Source: Pseudofrankia asymbiotica (GTDB taxonomy: Bacteria > Actinomycetota > Actinomycetes > Frankiales > Frankiaceae). Taken from it: a stretch of 8,823 nucleotides of DNA. Location of the stretch: the NCBI RefSeq assembly GCF_001983105.1, contig NZ_MOMC01000069.1, forward strand, positions 8,526 to 17,348. Direction: 5' to 3'. Position 1 is the first letter of the stretch; each line of letters begins with the position of its first letter. The translations under genes and the position numbers were made by a program. This document shows, in pieces, positions 1-5,988 of this stretch. The notes under the pieces are model-generated. The model was not told where the DNA came from. It was given only the letters and a program-made list of their open reading frames with translations, and ran no database searches.

Positions 1-4
1 CGCG

Positions 5-766
5 TCAGGTGCGTTGGATCCAGCCACCGTCGATGTTCAGAGTGTGGCCGGTGACCCAGTCGCTGCCAGGGCCGACCAGGTAGAGCAGTCCTGGTACCAG
101 GTCCTCGGGGTCGCCGAACGGGAACGGGATGGACTTCTCGACCATCGCGCGCAGCGCCGGCGGCGCCGCGACGGCGCCTGCCTCGGTGTTCACATAGCCC
201 GGCGCGATGGCGTTTACCCGGATGCCGAACGGCGCGAGCTCGCGGGCGAGCGAGAGCGTCATGCTGACGACGCCGAGCTTGGTGATGCCGTAGGCGTTCG
301 CCGCCATGAAGGCACCGCCGGACGACTGGTTGACGATCTTCCCGTAGCCGCGTTCCTTCATATGGGGCACGACCGCGCGGGCGCACAGCAGCGTGCCGGT
401 GAGGTTCACCGCCAGCGTGCGGCTCCACATGTCCAGCGACATCGTGATGAGGGTGCCCTGACCGACGATCTCGGCCATGAGCGCCGCATTGTTCACGAGG
501 ATGTCGACGGAGCCGAACGCGTCCCTGGCGGCAGCTGCCATGGCGTTCGCGCTCGCCTCGTCGGAGACGTCGGTACACACCGCGAGCACGCGGTGGCCGG
601 CCTCGGCGAGCTCCTTCGCCGCCTCCTCGGCGTGCTCCAGGTCGATATCGGCAAGGACGACCGCGGCGCCGGCCTCCGCCAGGCCCCTCGCGTAGGTCCT
701 GCCGATTCCACCACCCGCGCCGGTGACGATCGCGACTTTTCCCTCCAGCGCCAACCCGCCGGACAT
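5..766 (-). CDS. Classical SDR family NAD-type oxidoreductase
   Basis: A 253-residue short-chain dehydrogenase, expected to oxidise or reduce an alcohol/ketone on a small substrate in the cytoplasm. The Rossmann cofactor loop is TGAGGGIG (residues 15-22). Asp40 at the end of beta-strand 2 (VVLAD) suggests NAD(H) rather than NADP(H). The NNAA motif is at 92-95, structural Asn at 121 (VNL), and the catalytic YGITK gives Tyr159 and Lys163. The usual serine 13 residues before Tyr is Asn146 here; Ser148/Ser149 just after it probably fill the role in a slightly shortened loop. The C-terminal VTGHTLNIDGG is typical of the family. The open frame extends to 886, but the ATG at 766 is chosen because GAGGAG lies 7 nt upstream and the homologous region starts there. 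It lies 164 bp downstream of the P450 gene on the same strand, so it may oxidise the P450's hydroxylated product (inference). The substrate is unknown. Confidence 0.93.
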   Translation of the reverse strand: MSGGLALEGKVAIVTGAGGGIGRTYARGLAEAGAAVVLADIDLEHAEEAAKELAEAGHRVLAVCTDVSDEASANAMAAAARDAFGSVDILVNNAALMAEIVGQGTLITMSLDMWSRTLAVNLTGTLLCARAVVPHMKERGYGKIVNQSSGGAFMAANAYGITKLGVVSMTLSLARELAPFGIRVNAIAPGYVNTEAGAVAAPPALRAMVEKSIPFPFGDPEDLVPGLLYLVGPGSDWVTGHTLNIDGGWIQRT

Positions 767-930
767 GAATTTTCTCCTCGCGAGCCGAGAACGAAATAAC
801 GGACGACGGTAGGAGCATGAATGACCGCAGCATTCCCGGCCGCCGCGGGCGCTATTCGGCGCCAGTCGGACCGGGGCCCAGGGCAATCAGGACAGGGCGC
901 TGCCCGAGGTGAACAGGTACGTTGGCGTCT

Positions 931-2184
931 TCACTCCGCGCCCTCACCCAGCACCATCGGGAACGAGTTCAGGGACCGGACACCGGGGCTGAGGCTCAGC
1001 CTGGTCCCCGGCTTGATGCGGTAGTGCGGAATCCGTGCGTGCCACTCGCGCAGGATGATGCGCAGCTCGAGGCGGGCCAGGTGCGAGCCGAGGCAGCGGT
1101 GCACCCCGCCGCCGAACGCGATGTGGCGGTTGACCGGCCGGTCGAATCGGACCTGGTCGGCGTCGGGGAGCTCCTCCTCGTCGAGGTTCGCCGCGCCGAT
1201 GAAGACGTAGACCTGTTCGCCCTTGTGGACCGGACAACCGGCGAGCTCGGTGTCCGTGGTCGCGAACCGCGAGACCAGCATTACCGGCGACTCGTAGCGC
1301 AGCAGCTCCTCGATCACGTTGTCGATGTTGTCCGGGCTGGCGACGACCTCGGCGCGGCGCTCGGGGTGCTCGGCGAGATAGGCCATGAACGTCTCCAGCG
1401 AGGCGGAGACGGTGTCCAGGCCCGCGGTCAGGAACAGGAAGCAGATGTCGAGCAGCTCGTGGCGGGTCAGCTTCTCGCCGTCGACCTCGACGTCCAGCAG
1501 ATGGCTGAGCAGGTCGTCCCTGCGCTCGGCCTCGCGCTCGTCCAGCACCTTGTCGTAGTAGGCGTAGATCTCCTGCGCGGTCGCGCGCTGGTGGGCCTTG
1601 ACGTCCGGGTGGTTCGGCGGCAGGCCAAGGAGCAGGGATGGACGGACGATGCCGTCCTTGAGGCGCAGGAACGTGGGCAGGTCCTCGAGCGGCAGGCCCA
1701 GCAGGGTGAGGAAGATCTGGGAAGGCAGTGGCGTCGAGAACTGCTTGGCGAAGTCGATCTCGCCCGCGCCGATGAAGCCGTCGATGAGCTCGTGGACGAG
1801 CCGGGTCACCGGCTCCTTCCACCGCTCGACCGCCGCTGGCGAGAAGACCGGGTTGATGAGCTTGCGGTACTTGCGCTGCTCCGGCGGGTCGTACTCGATC
1901 GGGATGAGTGGGCGCAGGTTGCCGAGCGTTCCGGCATGCGCCGCCGAGGAGTAGACGTCCGGGTACTTGAAGATCTCGTCGATGGCGGCCCGGCCCGTGG
2001 CGACGACCGCGGGACCTGACAGGCCGTCCATTCGCTGGACTCGCCCGCTGTCCCTCAACGCCCTGAAGACCGGCCGCGGGTCGCGCGCCACGTCGATGGT
2101 CATCAGCTGCGCGACGCCGATGCGGGGGCCGCCCACGGTCTGTCCCGCGTCGACGCCCCCGTGCCCTGCTAACTCCTCGACCAT
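931..2184 (-). CDS. Cytochrome P450 (bacterial class I type)
   Basis: A 417-residue soluble cytochrome P450, a haem monooxygenase that hydroxylates a substrate using electrons from a ferredoxin and reductase. Neither partner is encoded in this window. All hallmark motifs are present: I-helix AGLDTV (254-259) with the acid/alcohol pair for oxygen activation, the ExxR motif of the K-helix at Glu293-Arg296 (EELLR), and the haem loop FGGGVHRCLG (357-366) with Cys364 as axial ligand. DPPEQRKYRKLINPVFSP (99-116) is the usual C-helix region of bacterial P450s. There is no membrane anchor, and the length fits the class. The frame is open to 2331, but the extra 49 residues are Arg-rich and unlike the family. 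The ATG at 2184 has AAGGAG 6 nt upstream and is the convincing start. The SDR gene downstream may act on its product. The CYP family and substrate cannot be assigned by eye. Confidence 0.96.
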   Translation of the reverse strand: MVEELAGHGGVDAGQTVGGPRIGVAQLMTIDVARDPRPVFRALRDSGRVQRMDGLSGPAVVATGRAAIDEIFKYPDVYSSAAHAGTLGNLRPLIPIEYDPPEQRKYRKLINPVFSPAAVERWKEPVTRLVHELIDGFIGAGEIDFAKQFSTPLPSQIFLTLLGLPLEDLPTFLRLKDGIVRPSLLLGLPPNHPDVKAHQRATAQEIYAYYDKVLDEREAERRDDLLSHLLDVEVDGEKLTRHELLDICFLFLTAGLDTVSASLETFMAYLAEHPERRAEVVASPDNIDNVIEELLRYESPVMLVSRFATTDTELAGCPVHKGEQVYVFIGAANLDEEELPDADQVRFDRPVNRHIAFGGGVHRCLGSHLARLELRIILREWHARIPHYRIKPGTRLSLSPGVRSLNSFPMVLGEGAE

Positions 2185-2334
2185 TCTCCGCTCCTTGCTT
2201 CGCCAGGCCGTTGTCACGGCAACCTCCACCGTCGCGGCTGGGTTGCCAACGTCGGCCAGTGGCCTGTGCCGACGTCGCTTCCGCTGCCGGGAGCGAGCCG
2301 GCGTCATGCCCCGCGGGCTGAGCGACTCCACTTC

Positions 2335-2394
2335 GTGATCTAGACCACGTGGGACCCAGCAAGGAACAATATAGTTGACCCGGTCAGCTGTCTA
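2335..2394 (-). promoter_or_regulatory. Probable P450 promoter with two palindromic operator-like sites
   Basis: An AT-richer patch about 150-210 bp upstream of the P450 start. Reading the minus strand, TAGACA (2389-2394) resembles a -35 box and TATATT (2368-2373) a -10 box, but the spacer is only 15 nt, so the exact boxes are uncertain. Between and overlapping them lies AGTTGACCCGGTCAGCT (2373-2389), a 17-bp palindrome with one mismatched pair around an 11-bp perfect core (TGACC-C-GGTCA). A second palindrome, GTGATCTAGACCAC (2335-2348, one mismatched pair), lies downstream of the -10 and overlaps CCACGTGG (2345-2352). Symmetric sites placed over a promoter are typical repressor operators. 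The regulator is not identifiable. The leader to the P450 ATG would be long, about 180 nt. Confidence 0.4.
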
Positions 2395-2718
2395 CGTCCG
2401 CTCCTGCGTCGCCGCCACCGGACGAGGCGACCGGCCGGTCTGACCGACCTGGCCTGGACCGATGGCGTCCGCGCCCGCACCCCGCCGCGCTGGTGACGCG
2501 TCGAGGCGGACTGGTCCGTTCGCGACCGCTGGCCGACGTAGTGCGCCCGTGAGCTGGCGATGTCGCCAGAGGTCCGCCCCCGATGACCATGGCCGGTCCT
2601 TTCCGCCGGCTAGGTCCGGCTCGCCTCGTCGCGCTGTCCGGGTCGCCGCGGGCCGACACCGAGGCTGTCGGATCTGTGCTGCGCCTGGTCACGCCCAACG
2701 GGGAGATCAATCCGCTAA
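2395..2718. other. Stretch without recognisable gene
   Basis: Both strands contain open frames here, as expected at this GC content, but their products are Arg/Ser/Pro-rich and resemble no family I know. I see no plausible ribosome binding site or RNA gene. Its position directly downstream of the decayed sigma factor gene suggests it holds eroded remains of that gene's 3' half or of a neighbour, but no sigma region 4 helix-turn-helix can be traced in any frame. Confidence 0.4.
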
Positions 2719-3279
2719 TCAGTTGACCTGGTCGGGTCGGGTAGAGCCGGAGGCCAGGACAGACCAAGGTGGACGAGCGACGGGCGACTTCGGCGCGGAC
2801 AGTCCGCGGTTCGAGCGGGACGGGTCCTCGGCTGGGACTGGTTCTGCCTGACGTGCTCGAGGACGACCAGGCGAGAGGTGGCAATCAGGTGCCGCGGTGA
2901 CGACGCTCGCGCGCAGGTACGCCAACGCCCGGTCCCGGTCGCGCAGCCGCGGCCATTGCCGCAGCAGCCCGATGAACGCGTCCTGGACGACGTCCTCCGC
3001 CGCCCGCTGGTCACCGAGCAGCAGCACCGCGAGCCGCAACAGCCCGAGCCGGTGTTCGGCGAACAGCTGACCGACCGCGTCCCGGGAACCGGGCTCGGCG
3101 GCGTCCCCCGGGGGCCCGGCGGTCACGGGGCCAGGATCTCGGTGCCCGGCGGGCTCGGCCGCATCGGCCTGGTCCGGCGGATCGTCCGGATCGGCCTCGT
3201 CCGCCGTGGCCGACGCGGGCCCGGGGGGTGTCGCGACGGCCTCGGCCTCGGCCCGGAGACGGGGGGTGGTTGGTGGCAC
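2719..3279 (-). pseudogene. Truncated ECF sigma factor (region 2 only), probable remnant
   Basis: The 186-residue frame begins with about 70 Pro/Ala/Asp-rich residues. It then contains a clear sigma-70 region 2 of the actinobacterial ECF/SigE-like type: VGQLFAEHRLGLLRLAVLLL, followed by GDQRAAEDVVQDAFIGLLRQWPRL and ALAYLRASVV, roughly residues 69-128. Intact members continue with a basic linker and a region 4 helix-turn-helix of about 60 residues that recognises the -35 box. Here the sequence after RASVV loses the family pattern and ends at 2719. A different frame (about 2795-2885) reads SRLVVLEHVRQNQSQP, which looks like displaced linker sequence and suggests a frameshift plus deletion. The GTG at 3279 has no convincing ribosome binding site, so the start is uncertain. 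Without region 4 it should not direct transcription normally. A diverged but functional short protein is the alternative. Confidence 0.55.
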
Positions 3280-3459
3280 GTCTAGATGACGCGCGACCCG
3301 GCCATCCGCTGCTCGCGTCGGCAGGTTTTCTACGGTCCGGTGCCGAGGGGGAGGAGCGCCGTCGCGCCAGTCGGATCGGCGGCGTGGGCGAGAACGTTCC
3401 AGAGGTGGACGAGAGGGTTCCCGGACGGGGGCGAGAGCGTTCCGTCTGAGGGCGCGTAC

Positions 3460-3491
3460 GCTGTCTATGTACCATGCATATGATGTGTATC
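3460..3491 (+). promoter_or_regulatory. Promoter/operator region of the MarR gene, similar to that of the LLM operon
   Basis: An AT-rich island 52 nt upstream of the MarR start codon. It contains TATGAT (3479-3484), a good -10 candidate, though no good -35 is visible at the right spacing. The segment aligns with 6936-6966 on the opposite strand, upstream of the luciferase-like gene, with one gap and 21 of 31 columns identical. Shared blocks include TAC(C)ATG and TGATGTG, and a GAGGAGC follows at nearly the same distance in both. The shared element fits a binding site for the MarR protein itself, giving autoregulation (inference). Confidence 0.45.
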
Positions 3492-3543
3492 GCGCACAGA
3501 GGAGCCGGCTCGTTCCGGCGCGGACGTTAGGGGAGGAGTCACG

Positions 3544-4062
3544 ATGGATCCCGAGGCGACGGTCGACGCCGGCCTGGCCGAAGTCGCCGACATCGAGCGT
3601 GAGCTGATGTTAATCAGCCGGTACATGGTCATGACCGCCACCGCCCGGGCGGAGCTGGCGAAGTCCGAGCAACGCCTCGAACGCAGCGCCTACCTCCTGC
3701 TCAGCCGGATCGAGGCCGAGGGTCCGATGTCCATCGGCCAGCTCTCCGAGGCCTTCGGCCTGGACACCTCGACGATCAACCGGCAGACCGCCGCGATGCT
3801 GCGCTCCGGCCTGGTCGAGCGCATCCCGGACCCGGAGGGGGGGCTCGCCCGCAAGCTGCGCGTCACGGACCACGGCCTCGCCAGGCTGCACGCCGACCGT
3901 GCCTGGGCGGTGAGCGGCATCGCCAGGATGGTCGATGACTGGGACCCGGCCGACCTCGCGACCCTGGCCCATCTGCTCGCCCGCTTCAACCTCGCCATGG
4001 AGCGCGGCCAGGGCCGCCCCTGGCCGCGCCAGGCCCGTCCGGAGCTCCACCCGACTCACTGA
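3544..4062 (+). CDS. MarR family transcriptional regulator
   Basis: A 172-residue winged helix-turn-helix regulator, expected to bind DNA as a dimer and release it when a small, often aromatic or lipophilic, ligand binds. An N-terminal dimerisation helix region (about 10-45) precedes the DNA-binding domain: SIGQLSEAFGLDTSTINR (63-80) holds the helix-turn-helix with its recognition helix, then LRSGLVERIPDPEGG and LARKLRVTDHG (86-111) form the beta-wing. C-terminal helices (about 115-155) complete the dimer interface. The start is supported by GGGAGGAG (3531-3538) five bases upstream. The gene converges on the LLM-SDR operon and its upstream region resembles that operon's, so it is the likely local regulator. 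Its last codons (Pro-Thr-His-stop) are part of the first unit of the 17-bp repeat array, so the array abuts and includes the gene end. Confidence 0.93.
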   Translation: MDPEATVDAGLAEVADIERELMLISRYMVMTATARAELAKSEQRLERSAYLLLSRIEAEGPMSIGQLSEAFGLDTSTINRQTAAMLRSGLVERIPDPEGGLARKLRVTDHGLARLHADRAWAVSGIARMVDDWDPADLATLAHLLARFNLAMERGQGRPWPRQARPELHPTH

Positions 4063-4168
4063 TCAGCCCGACTCACTGATCAGCCCGACTCACTGATCAG
4101 CCCGACTCACTGATCAGCCCGACTCACTGATCAGCCCGACTCACTGATCAGCCTGGCCCGCTGATCAG
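4050..4168. repeat. Tandem array of a 17-bp unit between convergent genes
   Basis: Six perfect head-to-tail copies of CCCGACTCACTGATCAG occupy 4050-4151, followed by a degenerate seventh unit, CCTGGCCCGCTGATCAG (4152-4168). Each unit ends in the palindrome CTGATCAG, so the array carries a self-complementary 8-mer every 17 bp. Adjacent 8-mers could pair as 8-bp stems with 9-nt loops in RNA from either strand. The first unit supplies the MarR stop codon. TGA occurs on both strands in each unit and, because 17 is not a multiple of three, it closes all reading frames. It is a simple tandem repeat without spacers. A role in ending transcription or translation from both sides is inference. Confidence 0.95.
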
Positions 4169-4173
4169 CGGGC
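4156..4173. terminator. Candidate bidirectional terminator hairpin
   Basis: GCCCGCTGATCAGCGGGC is a perfect 18-bp palindrome. In RNA from either strand it can fold as a 7-bp GC-rich stem (GCCCGCT/AGCGGGC) with a GATC loop. It lies between the converging MarR and SDR stop codons, 94 bp after the first and 7 bp after the second, where a shared terminator is expected. There is no U-tract, as is common for actinobacterial terminators, so function is inferred from position and stem strength only. Confidence 0.45.
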
Positions 4174-4190
4174 GACTGATCAGCGGGCGA
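4161..4190. repeat. 15-bp tandem duplication at the end of the SDR gene
   Basis: CTGATCAGCGGGCGA occurs twice in direct succession, at 4161-4175 and 4176-4190. The right-hand copy contains the SDR stop codon (4180-4182, read on the minus strand) and its last codons. The left-hand copy merges into the 17-bp array. The array therefore probably grew by duplication that captured the gene end. Confidence 0.9.
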
Positions 4191-4953
4191 CGACGAGGCC
4201 GCCGTCGACGTGGAGCACCTGGCCGGTAAGGAAGCTGCCCGCGTCCGATGCCAGGAGGAGAGCCGGGCCGACCATCTCGTCGGGGTCGGCGAGACGGGCC
4301 TGGTGGCTGGCCTTGGCCATCCGCTCCTGGGAGTCCGGATCGGTCGCACGGACCATGTCCGTGTCGACGGCGCCGGGAGACAGAGCGTTGACGCGGATGC
4401 CGCGGCCGGCGTACTCGGCGGCCATCGAGCGGGTGAACGCGACGAGCGCGGCCTTGGCCGCGGCGTACATCGAGACCGCGGGGGAGTGCAGGAAGGCGCC
4501 GGCAGAGACGACGTTCACGACCGAGGCGGACGGGCTCGCGGCAAGGTAGGGCAGCGCCTCCTGGACGAGGAACACCGGGCCGCGCAGGTTCACGTCGAAC
4601 GACTTGCCCCAGGCCTCGGGGGTCATCGCGCCGAGCGGCTGGGCGAGGCCGGTGGCGGCGTCGTTGACGACGATGTCGATCCGGCCGAAGGTCGAGACGG
4701 TCCGCTCGACGAGCGCGCGCAGGGCGGCGAGCTCGCCGACGTGGGTGGGAACGCCGAGGGCCTGTCCGCCCATCGCCTTCAGGTGCTTCTCGGTCTCGGC
4801 GCAGGCGTCGGCCTTGCGGCTGGCGACGACGACGGCCGCGCCGGCGGCGACGAAGCCCTCGGCGATCGCGCGGCCGATGCCGCGGGTGCCACCGGTGACC
4901 ACCGCGACCCGCCCGGTCAGGTCGAAGAGCGTCCGCAACTTCTCAGCGTCCAT
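4180..4953 (-). CDS. Classical SDR family NADP-type oxidoreductase
   Basis: A complete 257-residue short-chain dehydrogenase with the full catalytic tetrad: Asn122 (VNL), Ser150, Tyr163 and Lys167, with the canonical 12 residues between Ser and Tyr (SMYAAAK). The cofactor loop is TGGTRGIG (20-27). Arg24 in it and Arg46 after beta-strand 2 (VVVASRK) favour NADP(H). The usual NNAG is NDAA (97-100), a conservative variant. VNALSPGAVDTDM and the C-terminal FLTGQVLHVDGG are standard. It is the last gene of a minus-strand operon. Its ATG lies inside the 3' end of the truncated SDR before it (11-bp overlap), with GGGAG 9 nt upstream, so translation is probably coupled. It may supply the dehydrogenase activity that the truncated paralogue lacks (inference). 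Substrate unknown. Confidence 0.94.
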   Translation of the reverse strand: MDAEKLRTLFDLTGRVAVVTGGTRGIGRAIAEGFVAAGAAVVVASRKADACAETEKHLKAMGGQALGVPTHVGELAALRALVERTVSTFGRIDIVVNDAATGLAQPLGAMTPEAWGKSFDVNLRGPVFLVQEALPYLAASPSASVVNVVSAGAFLHSPAVSMYAAAKAALVAFTRSMAAEYAGRGIRVNALSPGAVDTDMVRATDPDSQERMAKASHQARLADPDEMVGPALLLASDAGSFLTGQVLHVDGGLVVAR

Positions 4954-5440
4954 GTCGGTCAGCTCCCGGGGCCGAGGCAGGGGCAGGGGCGGTGAGGGAG
5001 AACACGGCGGCGGTCGACGAGCTCGCCACGATCGAGCCGCCGCCGGTCATCGCCGCCGCGCCGTACTTGATGAGCAGGAAGACCGGACGGACGTTCATGT
5101 CGACCTCGCGGCTGAACTGGTCGGCCTCGTAGTTCAGCACCGGGGAGAACGAGCCGCCGCCGGGGACGGTCACGCCGATGTCGAGGCGCTCGCCGTCGCC
5201 CGCGATCTCGACGGCCCGCTCGACGTCCGCGGGGGCGAGGGTGTCGCAGCGCGCCGTGCGCGCGACGAGGCCTTCGTCCTCCTTCAGCCGCGCGGCCGCC
5301 GCGTCGAGCCTGTCCTGGGTGCGCCCGGCGATGGTCACCAGCGCGCCGTCGCGGGCGAGCAGCCGTGCGCTCGCGTAGCCGATCCCGCTGCCGCCACCCA
5401 CGACCAGGGCTCGCAGTCCGTCGAGCCGACCGGGCGCCAT
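4943..5440 (-). CDS. C-terminally truncated SDR family protein
   Basis: A 165-residue frame matching only the N-terminal two-thirds of an SDR, whose usual length is about 250. The Rossmann loop is VGGGSGIG (14-21), with Val in place of Thr. AGR at 38-40 follows beta-strand 2, and VPGGG (92-96) replaces NNAG. Asn116 (MNV) and SIVASSSTAAVFSLT (136-150) are present. The frame then ends in the unrelated APAPASAPGADRHGR, losing the catalytic YxxxK, helix alpha-G and the substrate-binding C-terminus. Frame change cannot rescue it, because the next SDR starts intact within 11 bp, so about 90 codons were deleted. A short GGGGCA-type direct repeat lies at the junction (about 4974-4990). The start is sound: GAGGAGGAG 6 nt upstream, and the ATG shares one base with the preceding TGA, so it is probably still translated but catalytically dead. 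It could be a structural or binding relic. Confidence 0.8.
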   Translation of the reverse strand: MAPGRLDGLRALVVGGGSGIGYASARLLARDGALVTIAGRTQDRLDAAAARLKEDEGLVARTARCDTLAPADVERAVEIAGDGERLDIGVTVPGGGSFSPVLNYEADQFSREVDMNVRPVFLLIKYGAAAMTGGGSIVASSSTAAVFSLTAPAPASAPGADRHGR

Positions 5441-5988
5441 CACACGCTCCTCCTCGTCGAGAGGGCGCTGGCGGTGACCGGCCCGACCTGCTGCCACCGC
5501 GCGTTCACGGTCCGGCGCGCGAAGCGCCAGACGCCGTCGCCACCCCGGACGTAGGCGTCCGCGTAGCGGATCACCATCCGCAGGTCGGCGGGCTCGCCGT
5601 CCGCGTCGAGGTGCAGGTGATGCGCCTCGCAGTAGGTCTCGCCGACCGCGCTGTTCCCGTCGACCTGACAACGGTGATTGCCGACCAGGTGGAACGTCTC
5701 CGGGTAGCGCGCGCGCAGCGCCCGCGGGATCACGGCCATCGCGGCGGCGCCGGTGACCGTGGTCGCGGGCTCGTCCAGGTCCGCGTAGCGCACCTGGAGC
5801 ACCGCGTCGTCGGCGAACAGCGAGACGAACAGCTCCTCGTCCCTGGCGTCGGCCGCCGCGGCGTAGCTCTCGACCAGGTCGCGCAGCGCGAGCCGGTCGG
5901 CCGGGTCGCCCGCCGACCGGCCGGCGGCGAGCGGCCCGGCGGGGCGGGCCCGTTCCGCCGCGTCCGGCTTCGTCGCGTTCAGCTCCAC
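5440..5988 (-). CDS. SnoaL/NTF2-like domain protein
   Basis: A 182-residue protein of the NTF2-like cone fold, SnoaL_4 type by its motifs: LRDLVESYAAAADARDEELF followed by VSLFADDAV (35-63), then FHLVGNHRCQVDGNSAVGET (99-118) with YCEAHHL, and a C-terminal strand pair MVIRYADAYV...WRFARRTVNARW (138-165). The first 30 residues are Ala/Pro-rich and outside the domain. Members act as small isomerases, dehydratases, cyclases or hydroxylases on hydrophobic substrates, or as non-catalytic binding partners; many are uncharacterised. His103-less position aside, His105, His123 and His124 are possible pocket residues (inference). The start is GTG at 5988 with GGGAG 5 nt ahead, overlapping the LLM gene by 10 bp. 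Its TGA shares its A with the next ATG, so translation is coupled on both sides. Context points to a role in the same small-molecule pathway. Confidence 0.88.
   Translation of the reverse strand: MELNATKPDAAERARPAGPLAAGRSAGDPADRLALRDLVESYAAAADARDEELFVSLFADDAVLQVRYADLDEPATTVTGAAAMAVIPRALRARYPETFHLVGNHRCQVDGNSAVGETYCEAHHLHLDADGEPADLRMVIRYADAYVRGGDGVWRFARRTVNARWQQVGPVTASALSTRRSV

Noticed and set aside
848..863. Hairpin GGCGC-TATTCG-GCGCC as the P450 terminator
   Set aside because: Five base pairs with a six-base loop is too weak to separate from chance at this GC content.
922..2019. Plus-strand open frame opposite the P450 gene
   Set aside because: The minus strand encodes all P450 motifs in order; the plus-strand product is a compositional shadow.
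2185..2331. N-terminal extension of the P450
   Set aside because: The 49 extra residues are Arg-rich and unlike P450s, and the ATG at 2184 has a well-placed AAGGAG.
2384..2884. Minus-strand frame of 166 codons downstream of the sigma remnant
   Set aside because: The product is Ser/Arg/Pro/Thr-rich, overlaps the sigma remnant in another frame, and shows no sigma region 4 or other domain.
2387..3467. Shared 8-mer GCTGTCTA upstream of both the P450 and MarR genes
   Set aside because: Eight identical bases (2387-2394 and 3460-3467) without further alignment, and in opposite orientation relative to the genes, are not enough to claim a common site.
4050..4190. Repeat array as a CRISPR
   Set aside because: Units are directly adjacent with no spacers, only 17 bp long, and no cas gene is near; it is a simple tandem repeat.
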